Of a stretch of DNA of 64,000 nt, positions 1-10,614 are shown piece by piece (positions within the stretch are counted from its first letter, which is position 1; the number at the start of each line of letters is the position of its first letter). The notes beneath the pieces are model-generated. The model saw nothing but the letters and a program-made list of their open reading frames with translations. It was not told where the DNA came from and searched no databases. Source of the DNA: Kingdonia uniflora. Taxonomy: Eukaryota > Streptophyta > Magnoliopsida > Ranunculales > Circaeasteraceae. The stretch is from the NCBI GenBank assembly GCA_014058105.1, contig JACGCM010002535.1, forward strand, positions 2,170,001 to 2,234,000, read 5' to 3'. The translations under genes were made by a program, and so were the position numbers.

Positions 1-2514
1 ACTAGATTCTAAGTAGTGCAGGTCGGGGAATCCAAAGTTCGACTCCACAAATAGCCAAGCCGTAGACAAATTCAAGCTCAGCTATTCACATATAGCAATA
101 ATCATCAGAAGAAAGTAAAAGAATCATCAGAGTAAAGAAATAACATTAACAATAAAACAAGAAAGTAAAAGATATATATATATATATACACATCAGAAGA
201 AAATATAATGCAACATCTCGAAATAAACTCAGCGACATATGCTGAGAACACCTACAGAAATCTAGAGCTGAAAGAAATCTACAGCGGTAAAAATCTATTT
301 TTAAACTGGCCAACCACTTGACTGTCCAAGCTAATCAACCTCTGAAATTGTTAAAACACGAGAGTGAGCAAACCACGGCTCACTAAGCCTAATAGAACTA
401 AAAATCCTACTAATAAACTTGTATTGAAAATAAAAATTAATTTAAAGCAAAAACAGGTAAATACAGTCTAGCAATATACTAAATAATCACAAAGGATAAA
501 GAGTTGATAAGGAAAAGAGTTAGAGTCAAGACTATAAGAGGAGAAAAAATTAATGATAAGAGGATATGCAATACCATGACATGACGTGATGACTAGGATA
601 ATCCCATACTTATCCTAGGTGCAATGTGAAGTCATGCTACAAAATTGATACTCGTAATTCCTAAGTAGTAGGTTGATCAACCGCTAACGTCTAATTTCTC
701 AAAGAGATCAGTAAGGGGACACACTGATACAATTTTGATAAGCTCGACCAAGCTAAGGATAGGTCTCACTTGATCAATGAGGTAATGGGAGCTTCCAACC
801 CAGTAGAGAAATAGTCTGTATCATTTCAAGGAATTTCAACCTCACCGTGGAATAAGTTGGGATCTCTATGACTCTGTCTCATACCATTCCACACTCTTGA
901 ATGGTTGAATTAGATATGATAGTGCCATTCCCAATCTCACCAAATCTTTTAACCCTTTCTTAGGACTTTTTGGATCCTATCGGAGGTTAACCGAAATGGG
1001 GTGTTCGTGTATCCAATCTCAATAAGTTTTGAAAAATATTATTATAATCAATAAGATGCAACTGGTGCGCAAGAAAACTAACACAGCTGCCGCTCACACA
1101 GCAGCACAAACCAGATGAATAGGGACTCGGTTGCACTGACTAAGCATTGCCGACACAGCAACCTAACCATCACTACATCCAACGCATCAATCTCTTAAGG
1201 TTGAAAGGGTCACTCAGGGGCAAAGCCACGAGAACACTAGCCCAACCACAACTAATTAAGCTCGGGTCCTATATGAACCAAAAACTAAGCTCCCGAATCA
1301 AACAAGCCTAAACTACAAGCTAACAAAATAACTGAATAATTTCTAGGTTAAATTATAGTTAATTGCATAGCATCTCTAAGTCCAATTTAGCACTCTAAAA
1401 TAATACTCAGAAACTAGTATAGAAACTTAGTAATGATGGGATAAAACTCGCCTGATAATAATCCAAGTCAGGCAGAAACCAACCCAGAAAGCCAAACCTA
1501 GGATCGATGATGAGGCAATCGAAACATGAAACAAGCTACCACAGCCAGTAACTACAACAAGTAAACAATAAATTCAAGAAAACGACATTCAATCCAAACC
1601 ATAGAAATCAGACCTACGCTGAAATCGAGATAAAGGAACGGAAAAGTAATCGGGAATTACTTACCGGGGATAGGAGCAGACCTCGCGACGAAGTGGGAAA
1701 AGAATCCTCGAGCGATGGGAAAGAGTGGATCAAGAGTATGGAGGAGAGGGGAATAGGTTTGGGAGAGGAGAGAGAGAGGAAGAGAAAAAAGAAGTGAGGA
1801 AATGAGAGATTAAAACCCAACTAAAGCTGAAAATGCGCCTCTGTTCGAATAGGAAATGATCCAGCTCAAATAGAGTGAATCATATTTGAATAGAGAAGAA
1901 TCTTGTTCACATACAAAGGATTTCATTCGAACATAAAAGGTCCTGTTCAAATAGAACTGGTCCTGCCCCAAAATAAAACCCCAGAAATACAATGGATAGC
2001 CCCGGACACCCCAGAATCACACCAAACCACCACCACTACCACACAAACACTACTACAAGTCCAACAAGGGTTTTCCAAAGTAGAATCACCACTTCCACTG
2101 CATCACGACCACCAAAACGCCTAAACCCTTGAAAAGGAATATTTTCCTAGGGAAACTCCAGAAACCTACCGGCCAATCCAACGGCTCACTAGAACCACCC
2201 CAAACCATACACATATCAAACAAACATCACTACCAACCCATCTAGGGGTTTCCAAGGCCACAACGCCACCTCCTTTTCCGAATAACCTCTGAACCGCCAA
2301 AACTATAAAAAGGAATCTAATACTAAACCACCAAAAGAAATAAATGGATGCATGATGGATGAATAATGTATGAAAGAGTATATGCGGAATATGAATGCAG
2401 AACATAACGTGAAGGAAAGGAATCTAATATGTCGATGAGGTCAAGAATAGGAGTATATAAGCGGAAATGGAATATGAGCGAATAAAAGGAATAAATGAAA
2501 TATGGGTCATTACA
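1..2514 (-). mobile_element. Probable gypsy LTR, partial (chromovirus-like)
   Basis: No protein-coding similarity was seen. Read on the minus strand, the segment starts at 2514 with TGTAATGACCC, a start typical of long LTRs of plant chromoviruses (Tekay/Del group). The sequence changes abruptly at 2515 into an unrelated repeat that recurs at 3325, so 2514 is a real element boundary. The other end lies outside the window, and no PBS or pol is visible, so the assignment to a lineage is inference. The short frames in this stretch are low-complexity and I do not regard them as genes. Confidence 0.4.
172..188. repeat. (TA)n microsatellite
   Basis: A run of alternating T and A of about 17 bases within AT-rich sequence. 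Confidence 0.8.
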
Positions 2515-2776
2515 AATGCTTATCTGGTAATAATTTTAAGCATCCCTTAGCCAAAATTTGGGCCTTGATTTGGTTTTTCTTTTATTTTTCCAAATACATA
2601 TAGTTACTAAATTAAATGATTGTCACAATATATATCTACATATTTAATATTTATGAAATTATTTTATAAGAAAAAAAAAACATATTTGGGAAGCTTTTGA
2701 AAGAACACACCAAGCATATATTTTTCTTAAAAGAACCTATAAACCATGCATAAGAGCATGAACTATTTTCGGATTC
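2515..2776 (+). repeat. Direct repeat R, copy 1
   Basis: About 262 bp that recur in the same orientation at 3325-3587 with roughly 90% identity by eye. Shared landmarks are CCAAAATTTGGGCCTTGATT near the start and ATAAGAGCATGAACTA near the end. The left side is cut by the LTR boundary at 2514 and the right side by an LTR scrap at 2777. The repeat family is not identified. The second copy is preceded by a short GC-rich hairpin, which would fit a Helitron-type element. Confidence 0.8.
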
Positions 2777-2917
2777 GTGGATTTTACCTGTTCAGAGGTT
2801 TTCCACGCTAAAAATACTTGTTTCCATTTCTTACTTTCTTTTAGAGTATTGTTACAGGTTCATATATATGATAGATAATTCCTAATCATATCGAGCTTAC
2901 GGAATTTGGCCATTACA
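2777..2917 (+). mobile_element. Truncated LTR end of gypsy family A
   Basis: About 140 bp match the last part of the A1 LTRs (13380-13508 and 39530-39660): an ACCT(G/A)TTCA segment, a GGTTTTCCACGCTAAAA-like segment, and the terminal block ending CGGAATTTGGCCATTACA. It ends with the canonical ...ACA and directly abuts the thioredoxin-like exon. The rest of the LTR is missing. It is a remnant of an insertion separate from A1 and A2. Confidence 0.75.
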
Positions 2918-3282
2918 GTAACCATACAAAGGCACACTCTTCTGAATCACCACAAAACCTCCCTAACACCTACAAGATCTCTATAAGCCCAAGTTTCCCT
3001 GATAAAAATAAAGGTAGGTTTTGGTTAGAAAGGCCAGTAACACCTCCTATCATCTTCAACTTAAGTCTTAATAATCATATACTGAGGCTTCAAAGTGTGG
3101 TCTTCGATGGAAATAAAGGGTGCCCATTGGATGATGAACTGTGTCTTATTGAGTATGTTAGAAACTTTAAGACTGATGATGAGTTCTTGAAGTTTCTTGA
3201 GAAGGGGAAGGAGAATGGAAGTTTAGTAGTGGTTGATTTTTATAGGATTTCTTGTGGGAGTTATAAGTATACAAGTTTATGA
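2918..3282 (+). pseudogene. Thioredoxin-like 4 (chloroplast type), 5' exon fragment
   Basis: The frame is open through this stretch and encodes a Ser/Pro-rich, transit-peptide-like lead. Next comes GNKGCPLDDELCLIEYVRNF and then FLKFLEKGKENGSLVVVDFY, ending ISCGSYKY. From memory of the family this matches plant thioredoxin-like 4 (Arabidopsis At1g07700 type), a thioredoxin-fold protein predicted for the chloroplast. The family active site is CGSC; here the second Cys is Tyr (CGSY, codon TAT at 3262-3264), which would abolish dithiol chemistry. No start codon is visible: the frame runs back into the LTR scrap that ends at 2917. A possible splice donor GTATAC lies at 3267, shortly before the in-frame stop at 3280-3282. 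The continuation of the protein appears at 52878. It is called a pseudogene because of the lost start, the lost Cys and the disrupted structure. Confidence 0.65.
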
Positions 3283-3284
3283 TC

Positions 3285-3299
3285 CCGTGCTACGCACGG
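3285..3299. other. GC-rich hairpin CCGTGC-TAC-GCACGG
   Basis: A perfect 6-bp stem with a 3-base loop in otherwise AT-rich DNA, between the thioredoxin exon and repeat R copy 2. Short hairpins of this CCGTGC.GCACGG type occur near plant Helitron termini. No clear TC start or CTRR end could be fixed here. Confidence 0.4.
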
Positions 3300-3324
3300 T
3301 TATTTAAGTTCATAATTGTAGATA

Positions 3325-3587
3325 AATGCCTATCCGATAATAGTTTTGAGCATCCCTTACCCAAAATTTGGGCCTTGATTTCGTTTTTCATTTATTTTCC
3401 CAAATACATATAGTTACTAAAATAAATGATAGTCACAATATATATCTACATATTTAATATTTATGAAATTATTCTGTAAGGAAAAAATATATATATTTGG
3501 GAAAATTTTGAAAGAGCACATCAAACATATATTTTTCTAAAATGAACCTATAAACCTTGCATAAGAGCATGAACTAATTTCAGATTC
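3325..3587 (+). repeat. Direct repeat R, copy 2
   Basis: Second copy of the repeat described at 2515-2776. The following 3588-4125 is AT-rich and shows no recognisable gene. Confidence 0.8.
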
Positions 3588-4125
3588 ACATGAATAAAAT
3601 GGTCGTTGTAGAGTACTTAAAATATGATATTAGTTTGAATAAGCTGTGACGATGTACTTTTGGGGCACTTATGATACGTGGATTTGGTTTAAAGTTTTCT
3701 ATAGTAACACAGAAACATATGGATGGCTTAAATTTTTGGATAACTATTTGATATTAGATGATCTTGGTGGGTTTGAACCACCATTTCATGAGATATTTGA
3801 TTTAATTGTCATCAAGCTCTCTTCCATTTAAGCTAAAGTTCAATATGTATTTGTACTCATAATTAGTTATGTTTGAGGGTGTTAATAAATAAGGCAAGGC
3901 ATATAAGCATTAGAAGTTCATAAAACATTATATCAAGAACTAATTTTCCTTGAGTTGTAACTGACTTAACTTCGATTTTTGCTATGTGTACATATGATGA
4001 ACGGAATACCTCAAATTTAGATAAGCAAAAGGGATGGGAGATAATTTCCATTGTAGTAACTTGAGCCAAATTTGTTTATGCCCGAAGAAATGGTTTAGAG
4101 ACTTGGTAAGTCATGCAACTCCACC

Positions 4126-4130
4126 ATTAG
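4126..4130. repeat. Target-site duplication of element A2, left (ATTAG)
   Basis: ATTAG directly precedes the LTR start and is repeated exactly at 42621-42625 after the distal LTR end. This fixes the outer boundaries of the whole 38.5-kb nest. Confidence 0.85.
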
Positions 4131-4729
4131 TGAAATGGCCTAATTCTATAGCTCGAAATGGCTCAAAATTAGCTCTTACACCAAATGTACATGTGACAAA
4201 AACTAATATAAAGCATGAAATGACACAGGTGATTTCTCGTGTAAAACATTTTAATGGGTAAAAAACTACGATCTCGAGTTAAAGGTTTTTGTAATAGTAA
4301 CTTTTATTACTTGAGGTTGATATCTTATTATAAGTGATCTCTCGAACTAAAAATACTTAATCTTGTAAATAAGAAATTTTTGGTGTTTAATATCTAGAAA
4401 TACATGTGTTGGAGTGTAGAAAATCTAGTTTTTCATGGTCTTTGTCTCTTCTTGACCTTTTTATTTATATAGACCTTACCCATGGTTCGTTATCATGCTG
4501 AAGCACGTTCTCCGAATAATAAAATAAATGGTGGTTGACATTGTAACTATTTAATTCGTAGGAGATAGGTGTCTTTGACTTGTTCATATTCTTCTTTTGT
4601 GCTTGGTCCACGTTCTTTATCAATTCGTGGTTTAGGTGGCAGTACTAACAATTTATATCACATGTAAAATACGTTAGTCAGATAAGGAGGTGGTTCAAAT
4701 TGGGTTAGGTCGAGGGATAGGTCCCCACA
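4131..4729 (-). repeat. 3' LTR of A2
   Basis: 599 bp, about 20% different by eye from the A1 LTRs and the same length class. On the plus strand it starts TGAAATGGCC and ends CCCCACA. A reversed TATA segment (TTTATATAGACC) lies near 4463. The adjoining ATCGCCCTCTCG (4730-4741) is the reversed polypurine tract, matching the AGGGGGCGAT tract before the A1 3' LTR. Confidence 0.85.
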
Positions 4730-5065
4730 ATCGCCCTCTCGTAATTGAAGGCGCAAGTGGCTTTGGTGGAGAAAGAACCTATATATTGTGGTGTTAAAAG
4801 TTAAAAAGAAATGATATATTAATGTTGGTTTGACTGGTTGTGTACTCGGTATTTATTATGGAGGGATGTATCTGGCATTTATAACGATGGAAAAGATTGA
4901 TGTATTTGACGTTTGGGGTTCCGAGCGTCGCTCTATTTTGAATGATGGCTGCTTTGGATTCGTACATTCGCATTTAATATGAGTTTGATTTAAATAGCAC
5001 ATATACTGGAGTCTGGTAAAGGATGTTGTGGTTGCAATATTATCTATAATTCTTGAGTGATAATT

Positions 5066-5236
5066 GTGAAGACCAGGCGAATGGTGTATGAAGAGAGAGT
5101 CTCTACCGAATTGTTGAGGTTAAAGTTGAGATATTTTGGGGATCAATCTTTGGAGATGCTCTCCCTATTTCCTGTACCATCGATGTATTACGGTATGTCG
5201 GAAGATGAAGCGGCTAAAGCTGAGGAAGAATTTTAA
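5066..5236 (+). CDS. Short antisense frame 1 of A2 (56 codons)
   Basis: It lies antisense to the element, between the 3' LTR and the main antisense gene. The frame VKTRRMVYEERV...RLKLRYFG...EDEAAKAEEEF ends in TAA. It aligns over its whole length with a 63-residue frame at 38520-38711 in A1, which begins MLKMVKTRRML and ends AAEPEEEFYYK. Conserved points are KTRRM, RLKL+YFG, QSLE, YxGM and the acidic EAAxxEEEF tail. Here the ATG seems to have become GTG. It is probably a small, mostly helical basic/acidic protein or an N-terminal exon. I know no family for it. Conservation in both copies argues against a chance frame. Confidence 0.5.
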   Translation: MKTRRMVYEERVSTELLRLKLRYFGDQSLEMLSLFPVPSMYYGMSEDEAAKAEEEF

Positions 5237-6007
5237 TGTATGTGGAAATTTTATTACAATATCATGACAGATGAGCAACATTGGAGGTAACTTCGCATCC
5301 TTGCGGAAAATGAGGTTGAGGAGACAGATGTGGAGGCTGGTGTATCTGTAAGGCAATATCGTCAGTATCTTGCGACGGACTAGATTCTAAGGTAGGATAC
5401 CTTTTCATCTACATCAAATCTTAGTTGGTGGGGGTTATAGTGGAGGAGACGATGGTGGTGGTGGAGGAAGACAATATTCGAAGTCTTGCCCCTGCACATT
5501 TATTGTTTCTTGGCATGAAGAAGGCCTTCTGTTTGAAAGTTTGGTTCAAGCATTGACACCATTGCTTCATCAGTTTTTGATAGAAGTAAATGGTGTAAAG
5601 GAAGAAGGATCCTTAGTAATTTCTAGTTCTAACTTTTCTTTAGAAGATTCTTTGAGTAAAACACCACTAAAAAGTAATATAAAACCATTATAATGATTTG
5701 TAACAGTATCTAAAATACTTGTTATCTATAAAGTATCATAAAGATTTGTTATCTGTAAAGTATCTGTAATTGATATTCGAGCTAATGAAAATTTTTTTGC
5801 TCAAACTCTGTGTTGATAGATAGAATTAGCTCTTTTGACTGAAATCGAGCTAAAAGAAATATTAATATCAATATTCAAATAACTTTCTATCATGATCTTA
5901 GGGTTTCCAGTTATGGAAAAGCAGATGATAATATATACACGAAATTTAGGGTATTTGAACTGATCTCAAAAATTGTATAAATATAGGGGGAATGTGATTT
6001 AAGGAAG

Positions 6008-6226
6008 ATGAAGAAAGAAACTATGGTGAGGACTCATTCTGAGAGAGTCCGTCATACTGCAGAGGAACAATTGGCGATAAAGATTGGAAAAGTGCGAGAG
6101 AGGATTTTTTGTATCTTAGATTATGATTCTGACTTGCCTAAATCTAAATTGTAGTTCGAAGACATAGATTCGAGGGTGAGGGAACTTGAAATAGGGCGTC
6201 ATTTTTACTCAGAGATTTTCCATTAA
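6008..6226 (+). pseudogene. Short antisense frame 2 of A2
   Basis: The frame starts MKKETMVRTHSERVRHTAEE, continues KIGKVRERIFCILDYDSDLP and ends in TAA, with one internal TAG (codon 49). It aligns with 37232-37459 (minus) in A1, which reads MVWTRSKR, then LPIKIAEVQE, LLDYDAELP, and also carries one internal stop at a different place. Shared MV.TRS.R, IKI..V.E.IF and LLDYDAELP-like segments indicate a once functional small protein. I recognise no family. It precedes the main antisense gene in both copies. Confidence 0.5.
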
Positions 6227-6837
6227 GTAATTCTGGAGCCTGCAGCTCCAAAAGAGGCCGTGAGAAAAATTGCTAAGGAAGAGATCGAGGAGGAAAATGT
6301 GAGGATTGTTGGGGGAAAACAGATTAGGTGTGGCTCCCCAAAACATCTGGGATGTTTTTTGTGTAATTATGTGCAAGGGAGCTAATTGAATAAGGTCGAA
6401 TAACTGTAATGGAAATGTAGGTAGAATGTTGATCTTTGAATTTGTCCTGTTTTGTTGCAAATGCTGTTTAGAACTGTTGTGAATAAAATTTTGAATTTGA
6501 AATGCGATAGCTTTGGAAATAGCGTTAGCAGTTCTATAAGTAGTAGAAGTAAAAATAGAAAAAACAGGTAGCTTTAATTTGTATCTCTTGTGAAATTGCA
6601 GGGAAAGTTTAATTTTGTATGAGTGTTGAGTCATTATGAGTGTGGGGAGGCCAAAGAGATATTTGGGTAAGAGATATGAGAATATAATAATATATAGGAC
6701 CAGGAGCAACGATGGGATGGTATTTTCACTGAAAAGGTGTAAAACATCTGACATTATTTGTGGAAGGGACGCCTCGGTTCCAAAACTGAGGGCAGCTCGT
6801 GTGGGGCCCAATAACAAACAACAGTTAGAGAGATAAA

Positions 6838-6849
6838 CTATAAATAATA
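6838..6849 (+). promoter_or_regulatory. Possible TATA box of the A2 antisense gene
   Basis: CTATAAATAATA lies about 170 bp before the first ATG of the main antisense gene. The equivalent place in A1 (minus strand, near 36600) has AGATAAATACTG. The preceding 200 bp (6636-6836) is also conserved between A1 and A2, and its frame GKR..N...Y....NDG..F...RCKTS is shared. It is therefore either a leader region or another exon. Transcription is not shown by sequence alone. Confidence 0.35.
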
Positions 6850-7020
6850 CTTAATCTTTCTCATTCAAATGTTTATCAACTTCTAAAAAATTAAAGAACA
6901 GTGGAAGAGATAAGAGAAAAAATTGTAGAGATTCACATGTGAGATTATACGAGATTGTTCATCAATCACGGTGAGAAAAGGTTCTAGAGATAGAGTCACG
7001 GCAGTGGTTGTATAGCAGTA

Positions 7021-10000
7021 TGGTGAAGGAAGGATTTGGTGCTGTTTCAAATTCGTATATAGACGTTAAAGGTTAGTAAATGATTTATGATTTTGTGAAT
7101 GTGGGTTTAACAGATTTTTGTATTTTTAAAATTTTGAAAAATTGTTGTTTATAGTAATTTTGTAAAAATTTGTTTGATCTATTTGGGTACAAAGGGATAT
7201 GCATAATAGACGCATATGTATGATGTATGTATGGTAGATGTGTGCATGGATGTGTATAGATAAAATGATAATAATAAAATACCTGGACCTGTATGTAGGT
7301 TGAGCGTAAAAATTATTTGTATAAAATCAAATCTCATCCTTAAGCTTATCGTTGGAATGGAGACTTCAATTGATATGGAGACGTCGTCCTATGGTCAAAC
7401 CATTGAGTCTGAACATGTAGAATCTATTAATGTAGAGTCTAAGGGGGAGAATGAAGTAGTACTTGTTCAATTTCCAAGCTTCCCTGGTAATTAGCATCGC
7501 ACCCTCCGAACTCCGATGTGTTTAGTGAGTTCTGTAAATCTAAAGCTCTTATAGTTAGAATATGGGGCAAAGTTCTAGAACATGTTGGTAAGCAGTTCAG
7601 AGGTTGTATTGTATCATCTGGGGACGTACATTTATTTTTGTTGCCTGACTTAAAAAAGGAGAAACTGGATAGGGGATTGAATGAGTCGATCTCTTTCTAG
7701 TATTTTGATGGAAATGTCCATGGCGACCTATACGAGGGTTTTTTATGGTATCTGTCTCAGTTGGAGTATAGATTGAGCCTGCCCCTTAGCAATCTTGTGA
7801 AAGGTATAATAAATATTATAGGGGATTGTTTGGCCCAACTGAATGGGAACATGTGGAAGGTAATCATTGCTTGTGAGAGTTTAAATTGGTTGTGGGAGGA
7901 GAATTAGGTGGAGAGGAGAATAACTCCTGAGGACGTTTTGCAGTATTATGTTGTGAAACATTATGCTGTGCCTGGAAGTGCGTATTTTTGTTCGAGCTCG
8001 TTCCGATCGCTTTTCTTTGATCTGAGTTCAGCAGGTCAAGTTTGGAATGATAATGTGATCTTGGTGAAGGGTGACTGCCTTTAGAGAGAGGATAAAGAAA
8101 CAATAGAACTTATGTATAGAACTGTGAAGAAAAGTAAGTAATAGTGCATAATATCGAACTGCTGAAATTGATGAGAATTTGTTGTTTGACAATGTGTTGT
8201 GTTTATTTTACAGGTCCTCAGTCGAAAGTGACAAAGAAGGAGTCACTGTTAGATACTGTTGCTCAGGAAAGGGTTGAGCTCAAGATAGTTCTGAAGGAGC
8301 TCGGTATTAACAGAAATAAAAGTGCTTGCAACAGGTCTAAAAAGGTACAAAAGTCTCAGGAGAAGAGACTAATAACGGGGGCTAGATCTAGCAAGAAGAG
8401 CGGGGCTGATGGGGAGAAGCGTCCGGTTTTGCCAAAGGATATGGATATGGATTTTACGGATGTGCCGAAAGATACCAGGTCGAGCAAGTTAGCTCTAAAA
8501 TTTCCAAAGAAGAAAACTGGGAAGCGTAGCTCAGCCTCTGAAACCACAAGGAGTGGATAGGTCGAGGGGGATATGAAAAAGAGGAGGGTAGATCCTTTTG
8601 TTAAATTGATAAGGGTGAAGGTCGTAGAGAGTCAACCTATTAAGGAAGATGAACTACGAGTTGTGGAGGGAAAGATGGGGCTGGCAGCTTGCAAGGGTGC
8701 TGAGATAATGAGTGCATCTATGCAGTTGGAGTTGAGCTAAATAGAAAGTTTGATGACTTGTTTATTGTTAAACTTTGTATTTGATTCGAGCTAAAAATGT
8801 ATTAGATTTATTGTAGGCTACTTACTTGTTGAAGGGGATCTGCCTCGGGATCGAAGAGGGAAAAGCTAAGTTTGAAAATGGGAAAGTTGAGCTTGAGAAG
8901 AAGATGATTCGACTAAAGTCTGACTTGGTTCTTAAGGTGAAACAATTGGATGTTCAGACATGGCTCGATAACATATCCAGTCATTAGAAGAGACAGAGAA
9001 AGAGTTACGAGGTTTTGTATCCTGTTTCAAGGGTCAAATGATTTGAAAAACAAGCGACCAAGAGCAGACTCGAGCTGATTTAGTGAGCTCCCAAAGAAAA
9101 CTTAAGCAATTGAAAAGTAAAATGATTAAGAAGTTGAGTGAGGATTTACCTACTAAAGATATAGATTTTTGGATAGCTCAAAGATGACGTGACAAATTGA
9201 ATGAGAAGGTGGCCCAATTGATAGCAGATTTGGCTACTGTCAATTTACGTATCAAGAAGACCGAGTCTAGAGTGCGGTCGATGCAGAAAAAAAGGCTATG
9301 TCGGGGTCACCATTATAAAAGGGGACGTGGTTAACCTATAAGTTTGAATTAGAGAGCTAGAGGGAGATGTAGATCGCATTCAAGCTCATGTACATAGAGG
9401 AAATAAGCGTTTAAAGGAGAGCCAATATAAATTAGACATAGCTCTTGGCAAAGAGTATGAGTTAGAGGGGGTAATCAGAGGTAAGGATCGGTTATTACAG
9501 ATGAAGGATGACTTGTTGAATAATGCTCCTATTGGGGGAAGTGATGGGAATGCTCGGGAGTTAGAGGAGCTTCGTACTCAGTTGGCAGATTTAAGGATGC
9601 CGAGTGAGACTGAGTCAGATAGAGCAAATGAGAAGATGGCAGAGCATAATAAGATTATGTCACGTGCTGATAAACACATGGAGTGGCAAAATGAACGGTA
9701 CAAATACTTGCAAGATCCCTATCAGAGATTAAGTGAGTGTTTTTCCCAGGTAGTTATGCTTGAAGTAGCATGCTCACAGGGGTTAATGGTTGTTATTTCC
9801 TATTTTGTGGAAGAAGTGAGAAGGCTTGAGTTTGAGAGGAATACCTTATACAACTGTCTGTCGGGGAAAGGATGTATTTGTAAAGCCGATATAGATCGAG
9901 GAAACTTTATGAATGTCATGGAAATGAAGCTTGATTCCTGACCTGCTGAAATGGTAGAACAAGGCAGGATTATTGTAGCTGCTCGAGCTCCAGATTGTAT

Positions 10001-10049
10001 GGCTAAACGTCTTCCTGTTGTAGGGGAAGGCTTAGCGAACCTCTCATGA
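7021..10049 (+). pseudogene. Main antisense gene of A2 (putative gypsy-type transposon domain, coiled coil)
   Basis: A multi-exon gene running against A2. The first exon starts MVKEGFG and ends at a GT near 7069. Later exons carry the conserved antisense domain (about 7690-8110, frameshifted here), then at 8214 a segment with ESLLDTVAQERVELK and basic KKVQKSQEKR and KKTGKRSS stretches. Long charged heptad-rich segments follow (about 8820-9940) and the tail ends LPVVGEGLANLS before TGA. Introns are visible: 8134-8213 (GTAAGT...ACAG) and one ending at 8816 (TTGTAG). Both positions recur in A1. This is the type Pfam calls putative gypsy-type transposon, comparable to gene23 of Grande. The function is unknown. 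The basic segments suggest a nuclear protein. Stops and frameshifts make it a pseudogene. Confidence 0.65.
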
Positions 10050-10099
10050 GCAGAGAAGAACCTTTAGAAGTGGCTTGTAGAAGGATCCTGTAGAAGTAA

Positions 10100-10610
10100 C
10101 TATAGTTACAAACATATTGAGAGATGAAATCTAGTATTACATTTACATTATCTTATGTCTGATAGAGATCTTTGATTGAAAACTAGTATGACCTTTGTTT
10201 TAATCGCAGATAAATGTATAGATGGGCGATTGAAAGCTAGTACTACCTTCACTTTAAGATGTGTATAGATGTCGATTGAAACTAGTATTACCTTTGCCTT
10301 AATCTGTTTAGATGGGCGATTGAAAGCTAGTATTACCTTTGCTTTAATCTCTGTATAGATGAGCGATTGAAAGCTAGTATTACCCTTGCTTTAATCTGTT
10401 TAGATGGGCAATTGAAAACTAGTATTACCTTTGTTTTAATCTATTTATAGATGGGTGATTGAAAGCTAGTATTACCTTTGTTTTAATCTGTACATAGATG
10501 GGCGATTAAAAGCTAGTACTACATTTGCATTAATCTAAGTAGATGAGCGATTGAAAGCTAGTTTTACCTTTGCTTTAATTTATGTAATTTAGTAGAGTCT
10601 ACATAAGTAG
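10100..10610 (+). repeat. Tandem repeat of A2, ~46-bp unit
   Basis: About eight units with the core GATGGGCGATTGAAAGCTAG followed by TATTACCTTTG(C/T)TTTAATC. Unit starts are near 10221, 10268, 10311, 10358, 10403, 10450, 10497 and 10542, giving periods of 43-47 bp. The first part (10100-10210) matches the reverse complement of one 159-bp unit of A1 (19360-20190), so the short array grew out of the same ancestral segment. It sits between IN and the antisense gene. Confidence 0.9.
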
Positions 10611-10614
10611 AGAG

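Noticed and set aside
6209..6817. 202-residue frame on the minus strand
   Set aside because: It is opposite to a segment conserved in frame on the plus strand between A1 and A2; composition is low-complexity and the frame is not conserved in A1.
10100..10610. CRISPR-like spaced repeats
   Set aside because: Units are contiguous with no unique spacers and the context is a plant retrotransposon; it is a tandem array.
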